In this document: positions 44,747 through 53,269 of the stretch, in pieces
Numbering within the stretch: the first letter of the stretch is position 1
How the letters are laid out: each line of letters begins with the position of its first letter
Source: CBDEUK01 sp965250225
GTDB taxonomy: Bacteria > Pseudomonadota > Gammaproteobacteria > Eutrophobiales > Eutrophobiaceae
Assembly: GCA_965250225.1 (NCBI GenBank)
Contig: CBDFNQ010000035.1
Span: 124,001-188,000 of the forward strand
DNA length: 64,000 bases
Direction of reading: 5' to 3'
Notes under the pieces: model-generated
Database searches by the model: none
The model's input: the letters and a program-made list of their open reading frames with translations, nothing else
Told to the model about the DNA's origin: nothing
Translations under genes and position numbers: made by a program

Positions 44747-45367
44747 ATGCAAAGTAGCCTGCTTAGAACCCTGTTTGTCCTGCCCCAGGCGGCCCTGGTG
44801 ACCTTGTTGCTATTGGTGTTAATGGTGAGCTTGATTGAATTTGCCGACAAACGGCTGGACACAGAAAAACGCATAAAACTGCCGGACATCCTGATGCCGG
44901 AAGTGGAAATCGAGATCCAGCGTTTAATTGAAAAGCCGGAAAAACCGGAAGTCGATGAGACACCGCCACCGGACATCCCCGAGCAAGACTTCGATGAAAT
45001 TGATGGCAATGCCGCCGTCGGTCAGGTGGGACTTCCAGGCAAGATACAGACTAAACTGGACTTGAATATAGGTGCCGGACTGCAAGCGACCGACGGTGAA
45101 TATTTACCCATCGTCAAAGTCGCCCCGCAATACCCAAGACGCGCCTTAAGCCGCGGTATCGAAGGCTACGCGATAGTCGAGTACACCGTTACCAAACGAG
45201 GCACGGTCAAAGATGCGTTTATTGTGGAAGCCAAACCCGAAGGCACCTTCGATAAGGCCGCGATCAAATCGGCTTTGCGCTACAAATACAAACCCCGTGT
45301 GGTCGACGGTGAACCGATTGAAGTGTCGGGCGTGCGCACCAAGATCACCTTCGAGCTGGAAGACTAA
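44747..45367 (+). CDS. tonB: TonB-family energy transducer
   Basis: The 206-residue protein has an N-terminal membrane helix (VLPQAALVTLLLLVLMVSLIEF), a Pro/Glu-rich linker (EKPEKPEVDETPPPDIPEQD) and a C-terminal TonB domain (YLPIVKVAPQYPRRALSRGIEGYAIVEYTV; AIKSALRYKYKPRVVDGEPIE). It is smaller than E. coli TonB, as usual for TonB2. It contacts TonB-box receptors in the outer membrane. No receptor gene is in the window. Confidence 0.92.
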   Translation: MQSSLLRTLFVLPQAALVTLLLLVLMVSLIEFADKRLDTEKRIKLPDILMPEVEIEIQRLIEKPEKPEVDETPPPDIPEQDFDEIDGNAAVGQVGLPGKIQTKLDLNIGAGLQATDGEYLPIVKVAPQYPRRALSRGIEGYAIVEYTVTKRGTVKDAFIVEAKPEGTFDKAAIKSALRYKYKPRVVDGEPIEVSGVRTKITFELED

Positions 45368-45371
45368 GTGT

Positions 45372-46808
45372 ATGGTAAAATTGGCTGATCACTCCTCATT
45401 ACGTTCACTGGGCACGGTCTTGTTGATCGCATCCGTCCTGCTCGGTTCAACGCAGGTTCATGCCAGGAAAAAAGACGACACCAAAGCCACCGGCGCGATT
45501 GACACGAAGACATTCGAGGTATTAACCAAGGCACAAGAGCTGACCGAAAACAGTCAATACGACGAAGCGATAAAGACACTCGACACCCTCAAGGACTCGA
45601 ACAAATTAAACGGCTACGCCAAGAGCCAGATGTGGAACTTCTACGCCTTCATCTACGCCAGTCAGGAAAAATACAAAAACGCCATCGGCGCGTACAAACA
45701 ATTACTCGCCGAGCCCGATGCGCCCGAAGGCTTGAAGCTGACCGCCAAATACACTCTGGCGCAACTGTACTTTCAGTTGGAAGATTATCCTGCTGTGATC
45801 AATTTTATGGAAGAGTGGTTAAAGGAAATTCCCAAACCGACGGCGACCGCGCACATCATGCTGGCGCAGGCTTATTATCAAAGTAAAACCTATGATCCGG
45901 CCTTAAAGAATCTGAATAAGGCCATCAACATTGAGCAGGGCGAAGGCAAGAAAATCAAAGAAAACTGGCTGCGCATGAAAGTGGCGATCTATTTTGAAAA
46001 GAAAGACACCAAGAACACCTTAAAAACCTACGAAACCTTATTACAGCACTATCCGAAACTGACCTACATGAAACAAATCGCAGGCTTGCATGGCGAGTTG
46101 GGGAATGAGAAAAAACGCCTGACGACTTATGATGCGATCTATCTGCACGGCGGCTTAGAAAATGGCTCCGACGTGTTAAACTTAGCCTATATGTACCTGG
46201 GACAGGAAATACCCTATAAGGCGGGGAAGATCATCGCAAATGGAATGAAGCAAAATGCAATCAAGGAAAATAAAAAAAATGTAGAGACCCTGGCCAATGC
46301 CTGGGCGCAGGCAAATGAACACAAAAAAGCCATCCCGGCCCTGGAAAAAGCCGCCGGTTTATCCGACAAGGGTCTGTTATACGCACGTCTTGCCGGGGTG
46401 TATTTTGATGCGGGCGAATTCAAGAAAGCCGTCGATGCCGCCAAAAAAGCCGATGAGAAAGGCAAGTTAAAACGCAAAGACAATAACCTCATGCTGCTCG
46501 GCATGGCCTCATTCAATATCAAAGACTTCGAAGGCGCACTGCAAGCCTTTCGCGGAGCGAAGAAATCGAAAAAGAGTTTTAGTGATGCCAGGAAATGGGA
46601 AAAGTACACCTTGAGTGAACTGGAACGACTGCGCGTATTGGAAGAGAGTAAATTCCAATTGGCAGAAAAAACCAAAGAGACACTGGAATCGGATGAAAGT
46701 AATGTTGAGGCTATTGGACAGAAACTGTTATTGAGTAATGATGCGGTAAATGAAAATGAAGCGGTACAAAAAAGCAAGACAGATCCAGCACATACAGCTA
46801 ACGAATAG
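45372..46808 (+). CDS. TPR-repeat periplasmic protein of the TonB2-type cluster
   Basis: The true start is the ATG at 45372 (MVKLADHSSLRSLG); the longer frame from 45213 runs antiphase inside tonB. The 478-residue protein has a signal peptide (LGTVLLIASVLLGSTQVHA) followed by tetratricopeptide repeats from about residue 45 (LTENSQYDEAIKTLDTLKD; EKYKNAIGAYKQLLAEP; KTYDPALKNLNKAINIE; and others). TPR proteins close the TonB2-type operons of several gammaproteobacteria and may contact the transporter, though the role is unproven. It follows tonB by four bases. Confidence 0.88.
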   Translation: MVKLADHSSLRSLGTVLLIASVLLGSTQVHARKKDDTKATGAIDTKTFEVLTKAQELTENSQYDEAIKTLDTLKDSNKLNGYAKSQMWNFYAFIYASQEKYKNAIGAYKQLLAEPDAPEGLKLTAKYTLAQLYFQLEDYPAVINFMEEWLKEIPKPTATAHIMLAQAYYQSKTYDPALKNLNKAINIEQGEGKKIKENWLRMKVAIYFEKKDTKNTLKTYETLLQHYPKLTYMKQIAGLHGELGNEKKRLTTYDAIYLHGGLENGSDVLNLAYMYLGQEIPYKAGKIIANGMKQNAIKENKKNVETLANAWAQANEHKKAIPALEKAAGLSDKGLLYARLAGVYFDAGEFKKAVDAAKKADEKGKLKRKDNNLMLLGMASFNIKDFEGALQAFRGAKKSKKSFSDARKWEKYTLSELERLRVLEESKFQLAEKTKETLESDESNVEAIGQKLLLSNDAVNENEAVQKSKTDPAHTANE

Positions 46809-46819
46809 TAAAGGTCGAA

Positions 46820-47110
46820 ATGAACGTTAAACTAGTACTATTTATTTATCTTGTATCGATGCCGCTCTGTGTGTTTGCAATGGATGAAGAAAGTACCGAA
46901 AAGGAAAAAGCCTGTATCGTCTCTGAAAAACCCGATCTGCCGAATGCTCTTATGGCAACTGAGCAAGAAATGTTTGATGTGCAAAAGAAAATAAAAGAGT
47001 ATATAAAAAAAGGCGACGAATACCTTCAATGCATTGCACTGCATGAGAAAGGCTGGGGCGAGGAGATCCGCGTCCCATGCAAATCACAGGAATTCGTTTT
47101 GCTACATTGA
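46820..47110 (+). CDS. Small secreted hypothetical protein
   Basis: The 96-residue product has a signal peptide (KLVLFIYLVSMPLCVFAMD) and a mature part with CIVSEKPDLPNALMATEQEMFDVQKKIKEYIKKGDEYLQCI. I recognise this as a small exported family in which CxVPxxPxIPDGxxAT...EM...VxxYxxxGxxYLxCL recurs. The family normally continues for some residues after the second cysteine; here the frame runs into LHEKGWGEEIRVPCKSQEF and stops 72 bases before an IS256 element, so the C-terminus may be altered. Function is unknown. Confidence 0.65.
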   Translation: MNVKLVLFIYLVSMPLCVFAMDEESTEKEKACIVSEKPDLPNALMATEQEMFDVQKKIKEYIKKGDEYLQCIALHEKGWGEEIRVPCKSQEFVLLH

Positions 47111-47182
47111 TGCGGGAATTGACACGCAGAAACAACAATGGCGCTTTTGTAGGCTTGAATAGCTATCACTAAAGCTTGATAT

Positions 47183-48504
47183 GAGGCTGTAAATAAATTT
47201 GTGTAACTGCTCATCATCGATAACCTAAACAAAGGTAAACAATAATGAGCAGAACAATGAATCAAGAAAAACTCCAAGCACTGGCAGAAGAACTCGCCAA
47301 AGATTTAAAAACCCCGGGCGATCTGAATGCACTGAGCGCACAACTCACCAAGTTAACGGTTGAAGCGGCGTTAAAGGCAGAGATGAATCATCACCTGGGC
47401 TACGAACAAAACGCCCCAGAAGGTCATCACAGCGGCAATAGTCGTAATGGTTACTCCATTAAAACGCTCAAAGGTGACCATGGAGAATTTGACCTGCAAA
47501 CCCCGCGAGATCGCAATGCCAGTTTTGAGCCGCCGTTAGTCAAGAAGAATCAACCGCGCATTACCGGCATGGACGATCAGATCCCTAGCCTGTATGCCAA
47601 GGGCATGAGTACACGCGATACCGCTGCGGCATTTGACGAGATGTACGGCGCAGAGATCTCCGCCGGCCTTGTTTCACAAGCGACCAATGCGGCGACGGAG
47701 CAAGTTGTTGAGTAGCAAAACAGACCACTGGATGCCGTCTATCCTATCGTTTATTTAGACTGTATTGTGCTCAAGATCCGCCAAGATAAACGGGTGATCA
47801 ATAAAGCGATTTATCTCGTTCTTGGTATCAATATCGAGGGTCACAAAGAATTGCTAGGCCTGTGGATGTCGGAAAATGAAGGTGCTAAATTTTGGCTGTC
47901 CGTACTAACAGACCTACAAAACAGAGGTGTTAAACATATGCTTATCACCTGCGTCGATGGTCTGAAGGGTTTTCCTGATGCAATCAACGCAACGTTCCCT
48001 GATGCTAGAATTCAACTGTGTATCGTTCATATGGTGCGTAATTCATTGAAGTTTGTACCCTGGAAAGACTACAAAGAATTGACTGCAGATTTGAAACGCA
48101 TTTATCAATCCGCCACGGAGCAAGAGGCCAGTTTAGAGCTAGAACGGTTTGCCGATAAATGGGATGCCAAGTATCCGCAGATCAGCAAATCCTGGCGCAC
48201 ACACTGGCCTAACCTGATCACGCTGTTTGATTATCCCGCCGATATACGTAAGGTGATTTATACGACTAATGCGATCGAGTCTTTGAACAGTGTGATCCGC
48301 AAATCAGTAAAGACGCGTAAAGTCTTTCCGAGTGATGATGCGGCATTAAAAGTGATTTATTTGGCTGTTGAATCCGCCTCTAAAAAATGGACGATGCCTA
48401 TCAGAAATTGGAAAGAAGCATTAAATCGTTTTATGATTGAGTTCGAGGAACAGTTGGCTCCTCATATTTAAAACGGGCAGTTACACAGTTTGGTTTACAG
48501 GCTC
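47183..48504 (+). mobile_element. IS256-family element with disrupted transposase
   Basis: Imperfect inverted repeats of about 30 bases define the ends: GAGGCTGTAAATAAATTTGT at 47183 and the complementary GAGCCTGTAAACCAAACTGT reading in from 48504. The span is 1,322 bases, a usual IS256 size. The flanks do not show matching 8-bp target duplications (CTTGATAT and CCGTGTCA), which suggests a later rearrangement. The right end cuts a GNAT gene. Confidence 0.88.
47245..48471 (+). pseudogene. IS256-family transposase with in-frame amber codon
   Basis: The frame runs from 47245 to a TAG at 47713-47715 and continues in the same frame to 48471. The first part has the IS256 N-terminus (QKALAEELAKDLKTPGDLNALSAQL-like text; MNHHLGYEQNAPEGHHSGNSRNGYS) and the second the DDE domain (Asp in YLDCIVLKIRQD, Asp in TCVDGLKGFPDAI, and SWRTHWPNLITLFDYPADIRKVIYTTNAIESLN). 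The expected residue at the TAG is tryptophan (EWQNRPLD), so a single TGG to TAG change inactivates it unless suppressed. Confidence 0.9.
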
Positions 48505-48865
48505 CCGTGTCAATCCTTCCATAATTGTTTTCAATTGCTAATGCAACTAAATGTTTTAAAAGTTTCATTCCTGCCCCAGTACCTCTATGGCTTGGAGAAA
48601 CATATAGATCTTCCAAGTACAGTCCATTTTTACCAAGCCATGTTGAGAAATTCAAAAAGTATACTGCAAAACCGATAGGTATATTGTCATAAGTACAAAT
48701 GATAGCTTCAATTGTTTTACTATTGTTGAAAAAATTGTTTTCGATATCTTCAACTGATGCAATTACTTTTTCTTCAGCTTTTTCATGTCTTGCAAGTTCT
48801 TTAATAAATCCAAGGATTAAATTCGCATCTTCAATGTTTGCCTTTCTAATTAATATTTTTGGCAA
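48505..48865 (-). pseudogene. GNAT acetyltransferase truncated by IS256
   Basis: On the minus strand the frame begins with a TTG after AGGAGACATAGA and encodes PKILIRKANIEDANLILGFIKELARHEKAEEK...GLYLEDLYVSPSHRGTGAGMKLLKHLVALAIENNYGR, a close relative of the intact GNAT at 39236. At the IS256 boundary the text changes to unrelated residues, so the last quarter, including the WNEPAIKFYES acetyl-CoA-proximal segment, is lost. Confidence 0.88.
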
Positions 48866-49244
48866 TCTATGTCTCCTAACTGTGAGTCAAATGGGGCAAG
48901 CTTGGCAATTCGCTTTTTGATCAGCTCGTATAATTCTCCGAACATTTAGTAAAGTTTAATCCAAAATAATGCCCTAATTTCCAATAAAAATAAGTGTCGC
49001 CAGCATAGGTATTAACCAGAAATACAATCAGTCTTGCTTTAATAGGGGCTAATACAATATAGTGACTAAGCTCTAATAAATAAGCATCTTCATCGACCAA
49101 TATGTTCTTTAATTACACCCCTGGAATAGATGTTCTGTATTCGGTACTAATGTAATGAACCATCCCACCTACTAGTCTGGCAATATTGTGTTGCCAGCTT
49201 ATTATTCAAATTCAATTATTTGAATAACGAACGGGAGTTCTATC
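48866..49244. other. Noncoding region, probable IS110 left end
   Basis: No gene is visible. The last 75 bases contain two perfect hairpins: CTGGCAA/TTGCCAG at 49176-49196 and TTATTCAAA/TTTGAATAA at 49202-49227, just upstream of an IS110 transposase start. IS110 elements encode a structured noncoding RNA at this end, so these may be its remains. The rest is AT-rich with nothing recognisable. Confidence 0.5.
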
Positions 49245-49385
49245 ATGAATATTAGTACATTGGGTATCGATATAGCAAAGAACGTATTTCAACTGCATGG
49301 TGTTGATGCTAGAAGCAAAGTAGTTTTAAAGAAGCGGATTAGCCGAGATAAACTGGCAAGCACCATAACTAGAGTTATTGTCAAA
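49245..49385 (+). pseudogene. IS110-family transposase, N-terminal fragment
   Basis: An ATG after CGGGAGTTCTATC opens MNISTLGIDIAKNVFQLHGVDARSKVVLKKRISRDKLA, the DEDD-type RuvC-like N-terminus of IS110 transposases with the first catalytic aspartate in GIDIAKN. The gene is interrupted at 49386 by an IS256-type deletion derivative and resumes at 49992. Confidence 0.9.
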
Positions 49386-49991
49386 TCTGGTGTTTGACCA
49401 ATTGAATCAAGCGGCGATCTGATTGTTATTTGACACTTCTATACCGTCTTTAAATTGAACACCTTTGATGACCTTGGCGAGGTGATCAAATCCTCTTAGG
49501 CGTCGCCATTTACCTTGTGCACATTCTCCAAGCTTAAACATCATATGCAACATGCCGTCACGCGACAGACAGCCTCTTGCTCGTTTCGTCCTGTGACGGA
49601 TTGTGGCAAAGGTAGATCCAATCGGATCACGGGTTCACCTGATTTAGCGCGTACTTTGGGGCTCCTAACCGTCACCGGCCCAATTCCTGTCAGGATCTTT
49701 CGTTCAGGCAGGTAACCATTACGGACTACCGCAGCGTTACCCTCCGTTGTTAAACGCGCTGTATACTGCTGAAGCAGTTCTTCCAATTCAACTTGTACGG
49801 CCTGTTGGATCAATTCTTGTGCCCCGCTTTGTAACAGCTCTGATAATGCATCTGTAATGGTGTCTCGACCTTTGAGACCGACAACGTTATTCTTGTTCAT
49901 AGTGCCGTATCCTCGTTTTGGTTGGTTGATTGTTTTTACGAACTTCAAATCAACCAGATACGCCGCTTCTTTTCAAGTGCTAAACACCAGA
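49386..49991 (-). mobile_element. IS256-family deletion derivative inserted in IS110
   Basis: The ends TCTGGTGTTT (49386-49395) and AAACACCAGA (49982-49991) are a perfect 10-bp inverted repeat. The 606-base element carries the N-terminal and C-terminal parts of an IS256 transposase but lacks the middle, so it can move only with a helper transposase. No matching target duplication is evident. Confidence 0.85.
49407..49948 (-). pseudogene. Internally deleted IS256-family transposase
   Basis: From the ATG on the minus strand the frame has VGLKGRDTITDALSELLQSGAQELIQQAV, TARLTTEGNAAVVRNGYLPERKILTGIGPVTVRSPKVRAKSGEPV, then, near 49595, a switch to another frame giving RGCLSRDGMLHMMFKLGECAQGKWRRLRGFDHLAKVI and a stop at 49407. 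The missing middle includes the DDE core. The two ends match opposite ends of typical IS256 transposases. Confidence 0.85.
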
Positions 49992-50172
49992 TTTAGTTAT
50001 AACTCGTGGAGGCACAAACTATTGGGCACGTGTTTTTCAAAGGAGTGGCCATACCGTCAAGCTAATTAGCCCTCAATTCGTTAAGCCTTTTGTCAAAACG
50101 AATAAGAACGATGCCAATGACGCTGAGGCTATAGTTGAAGCCGCTAGCAGGCCCGGAGTATTTCAAGATAGT
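49992..50172 (+). pseudogene. IS110-family transposase, internal fragment
   Basis: The frame reads ITRGGTNYWARVFQRSGHTVKLISPQFVKPFVKTNKNDANDAEAIVEAASRPGVF, the IS110 segment containing the NDxxDAEAI catalytic motif. It follows the 49245 fragment across the IS256 derivative and ends where an IS3 element begins. The serine-containing C-terminal half is missing. Confidence 0.9.
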
Positions 50173-50195
50173 TGTCGCGTAAACGTAAAAAATAG

Positions 50196-50795
50196 TTAAG
50201 CCGCCCTCTTAACCGTAGATGTATATTCATTGGCTTTATCAGGGTTTAATAACACCTCCTGAACAGGTTCCCAATTCCTTGTGTTACCTGACCAACGCTG
50301 CGGATATTTTGCTTTGGCTGCCTGATAAACTTGATGGCGTTTCGCCAGAATTGTTTTATCGTTTCCCGCGTGGCGTTGTGCCGGCGTCACAAATTTAATC
50401 GCACTATGAAGATGCTCATGGTTATACCAGCTGACAAAACCTGCGACCCATTCACGTGCATCGACTAATGTCTTAAAGGGCAGTGAGGGATATTCAGGAC
50501 GATATTTCAAGGTCTTAAACAAGGATTCAGAATACGGATTATCATTGCTGACCGAGGGACGACTCAAGGATGGGATAATACCCAACTGTTGTAAGGTCGC
50601 CAACATCGTGGCCCCTGTCATCGGGCTGCCATTGTCTGAATGCAACACGACCTGGTGGCGTTGAAGGCCTTCACGGTAACACACATCCACCAACAAATTC
50701 GCCGCCAAGTCACTGCTCTCCGAGTCATGTACCTGCCACCCTACAATCTTCCGGCTATAGATATCCATCATCAGATACAAGTAAAAAAATAACCC
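50196..50795 (-). pseudogene. IS3-family OrfB, C-terminal part
   Basis: The fragment encodes FFYLYLMMDIYSRKIVGWQVHDSES, VVLHSDNGSPMTGATMLATLQQLGI and SLSRPSVSNDNPYSESLFKTLKY, that is the rve integrase core with two of the three catalytic acids and the following glutamate, then FVSWYNHEHLHSAIKFVTPAQRH. The upstream catalytic aspartate (DITY in relatives) is gone with the missing segment. Confidence 0.88.
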
Positions 50796-50799
50796 TTTA

Positions 50800-51372
50800 A
50801 TTAAATAAGGTAAACCCCCGGCTCTGCCGGGGGACTCTCAAAGGTTTGACCGTTCCCACGGTCTATCTATCCTAGTTACTCTACCAAAAGTAACAAAGGA
50901 AATAGAAATGAGAGATTACAAAAGTTTGTCCCATAGCAGATGGGATTGTAAGTATCATCGTGTTTATACTGAAATATCGTCAGAAGGTTGTTTATGGGAG
51001 TTTTAGGTCTTATATCGGGGAGATGCTTCACGAGTTAGCGAGTCATCTAGAAAGTAAGATTGAAGAGGGACATATTGATGGGTGCTCATATCCATATGTG
51101 CATCAGTATTCCGCCAAAGTATCCGGTATCGAAAGTAGTGGCTACATCAAAGGGAAAAGTGCGATTATGATTTCACGGAGATTTGGCAGGAAGGCAAGGA
51201 ATTACAAAGGAGAAAGCTTCTGGGCCAAAGGATATTTCGTTTCAACAATAGGTTTAGATGAAGAAATGGTACGAGAGTACATACGAACACAGGGCGAACG
51301 AGATAAATATTTCGATCAACAAAACTTACCGCATTAGCGGTGGGCTTTGCCCCTTTGAGGGGCTCACCCGTA
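50800..51372 (+). mobile_element. IS200-like element, degenerate
   Basis: The left end has a perfect 8-bp GC hairpin (CCCCCGGC/GCCGGGGG, loop TCT, 50815-50833) and the right end a compound hairpin built on GCCCC/GGGGC at 51349-51363. Such subterminal hairpins are the recognition sites of Y1 transposases. It lies next to the TA target of IS630 copy 2. The exact ends are estimated. Confidence 0.75.
50908..51337 (+). pseudogene. IS200-family Y1 transposase TnpA, frameshifted and mutated
   Basis: The ATG at 50908 opens MRDYKSLSHSRWDCKYH, the usual TnpA start, but the frame is lost after about 20 residues. A second frame continues YRQKVVYGSFRSYIGEMLHELASHLESKIEEGHIDG, then SYPYVHQYSAKV where the family has the catalytic HUH motif (DHVHMLI), then GYIKGKSAIMISRRFG and FWAKGYFVSTIGLDEEMVREYI. 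The HUH histidines are altered, so the enzyme is dead. Confidence 0.85.
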
Positions 51373-51374
51373 TA

Positions 51375-52474
51375 TACCCAAGATCGATGAAAGAGCTTGA
51401 TGTTTATGAATTAAGAGATCAGTCTATCACCTATGAGCAAGATTGAATTAACCGCAGAAAACAAATTGAAATTAGAAGCACGACATAAGCAAGTGCGAGA
51501 TATCCGGGAAGGTGATCGTATCAAAGCCGTATTACTGAATTCTGAAGGGTGGAGCACAACGATGATAGCGCAAGCCTTGCGCAAACATGAAACCTGTATA
51601 CTTCGTCACTTGAAGGACTATACCGGAGAGCAGAAATTGCACTGTGCAAACGGCGGTTCCGAGGAGAAATTAAGCAAGCGACAATGTGACGAATTACTCG
51701 CACATCTGACAGCACATCTATATCAACATAACCACCAAATTGTGGCTTACATCAAGACCCGTTATGGGGTTGACTACACGGTATCGGGTTTACATAAATG
51801 GTTGCATCGTCAAGGATTTGTTTATAAACAACCCAAAGGGATCCCCGCCAAAGCCGATGTTGAACAACAACATGCCTTTATCAAGCAGTATGACGTATTG
51901 AAAGCAAACGTCGGTGCTGATGAGCCTATTTTGTTTGGTGATGGCGTGCATCCGACACAGTCGACGAAATTGAGTCACGGTTGGATAAAGAGAGGGACAA
52001 ATAAGCTTATCAAAACAACCGCGAGTCGCACACGGATTAACCTATTAGGTGCGATTGAACTCAATGCCTTGTCAAACACGGTGACAGAAACCTATGACAC
52101 GATTAATGCCGACAGCATTGTTGATTTTCTATCCAAATTACGAGCGCAATACGTTGATGCAAACACCCTTCACTGGATAGTTGATGGGGCGGGTTATCAT
52201 AAGGCGGCGAGTGTTAAAGAAAAGGCAAACGAACTTAATATTAAGATACACATCCTGCCGCCTTATAGTCCTAATTTGAATCCGATAGAACGTTTATGGA
52301 AAGTGATGAACGAACACGTCCGTAATAACCACTATTTCCATTCGGCCAAGGAATTTCGTGAGCAAATCGATGACTTTTTCAAAAACACTTTACCGGATAT
52401 CGCGGACTCATTGAACGATAGAATTAATGATAACTTTCAGATCATCGATCCTGCAACTTGAAGTTGATTGAGTA
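51375..52474 (+). mobile_element. IS630-family element, copy 2
   Basis: This is the opposite-orientation twin of the element at 37660-38759, of the same 1,100-base length, again flanked by TA (51373-51374 and 52475-52476). It inserted beside the IS200-like element and within an IS3 orfB. The ends read TACCCAAGATC on the left and GATTGAGTA on the right. Confidence 0.9.
51433..52461 (+). CDS. IS630-family transposase (identical to copy 1)
   Basis: The 342-residue protein is identical to that encoded at 37673-38701, with the same helix-turn-helix half and DDE motifs (DGVHPTQS, DGAGYHK, NPIERLWK). The frame is intact, so this copy can probably act in trans on both elements. Confidence 0.95.
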   Translation: MSKIELTAENKLKLEARHKQVRDIREGDRIKAVLLNSEGWSTTMIAQALRKHETCILRHLKDYTGEQKLHCANGGSEEKLSKRQCDELLAHLTAHLYQHNHQIVAYIKTRYGVDYTVSGLHKWLHRQGFVYKQPKGIPAKADVEQQHAFIKQYDVLKANVGADEPILFGDGVHPTQSTKLSHGWIKRGTNKLIKTTASRTRINLLGAIELNALSNTVTETYDTINADSIVDFLSKLRAQYVDANTLHWIVDGAGYHKAASVKEKANELNIKIHILPPYSPNLNPIERLWKVMNEHVRNNHYFHSAKEFREQIDDFFKNTLPDIADSLNDRINDNFQIIDPAT

Positions 52475-52764
52475 TATATCTCTTTGTCCGCCAATAAAGG
52501 CACGATTTTATTCGGTGGCAGAGCCGCATAGTCGGTTTGGTTCACCACCTCAATAATGCGCTGCCGCATGACATCATCAAGTTTATTCCTCGGCTGATGA
52601 TCTGCATCCAAACGCCCATCGCGTAAGTTATCGGCCTTCTCCCAGCGTTGTACGGTACGTACCGATAAGCCCACGATATCACACGCAGTGGCTTTACGTG
52701 CCCCGGCTTGACGAGCTTCCTCTATCCACGTTAACAGCTGTTGGCGCTGTTCCTCCATGCTCAA
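52475..52764 (-). pseudogene. IS3-family OrfB, N-terminal part
   Basis: It encodes MEEQRQQLLTWIEEARQAGARKATACDIVGLSVRTVQRWEKAD and YAALPPNKIVPLLADKEIY, the DNA-binding N-terminus of OrfB, and is cut by IS630 copy 2. The matching C-terminal part is at 50196-50795. Confidence 0.88.
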
Positions 52765-53269
52765 TTGTCCTCGTCGTTTCCCCAGATCGCCTGGGCTTTT
52801 TTTTCAGAACCAATAATGCCGCCGTCTCCGCTAACGCTTTCTCTTTACGTCTGAGTTCTGATTTGAGTTGCTTATTTTCTTCCCGTAAGGCTTTCAGTTG
52901 TCCCCGCTCTGCGTGTCTGTCCCGGTCAGGCTTGAACTGAATAAATTCCTGTTGCCATTGTTGGATATGATGCGCATACAGTCCATGTTGACGACAATAA
53001 GCATTGGCCGCTTCTTCGTCTAATGCAGCACAATCCATAATGGCCTGTAATTTCTCTGCTGCACTCCAATCCTGTGGCCGTCTCTCTTTTGTGCTCATTG
53101 TGCTGTTGCTTCCTAATGATTGTTGTCTTGTTTCTCTGACCCATCTCCCCACAGTAGAGAGGGCTATGCCATACTCTTTTGCAATAGCTTCGATGGTTAC
53201 TTCCGGTGCCCGGGTTAACATCTTCTCTACCACACTGTTCTTAAATGATTCACTATGTTTTTTTGACAT
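52694..53269 (-). CDS. IS3-family OrfA, helix-turn-helix subunit
   Basis: OrfA binds IS ends. It begins MSKKHSESFKNSVVEKML with a helix-turn-helix (VTIEAIAKEYGIALSTVGRWVRETR), a second domain (WSAAEKLQAIMDCAALDEEAANAYCRQHGLYAHHIQQWQQEF) and a leucine-zipper-like coiled coil (QLKALREENKQLKSELRRKEKAL). The product is normally expected to end near KKKAQAIWGNDEDN, but a run of eight A bases leads into a different frame giving KKKPRRSGETTR and a late stop. This is either the programmed slip site for the OrfAB fusion or a one-base loss. Confidence 0.85.
   Translation of the reverse strand: MSKKHSESFKNSVVEKMLTRAPEVTIEAIAKEYGIALSTVGRWVRETRQQSLGSNSTMSTKERRPQDWSAAEKLQAIMDCAALDEEAANAYCRQHGLYAHHIQQWQQEFIQFKPDRDRHAERGQLKALREENKQLKSELRRKEKALAETAALLVLKKKPRRSGETTRTIEHGGTAPTAVNVDRGSSSSRGT

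Noticed and set aside
45213..45371. N-terminal extension of the TPR protein
   Set aside because: It runs antiphase through the tonB C-terminal domain and its residues are biased; the ATG at 45372 gives a clean signal peptide.
47175..48512. 8-bp target duplication around the IS256 element
   Set aside because: The flanking 8-mers CTTGATAT and CCGTGTCA do not match, so the element no longer sits between its original flanks.
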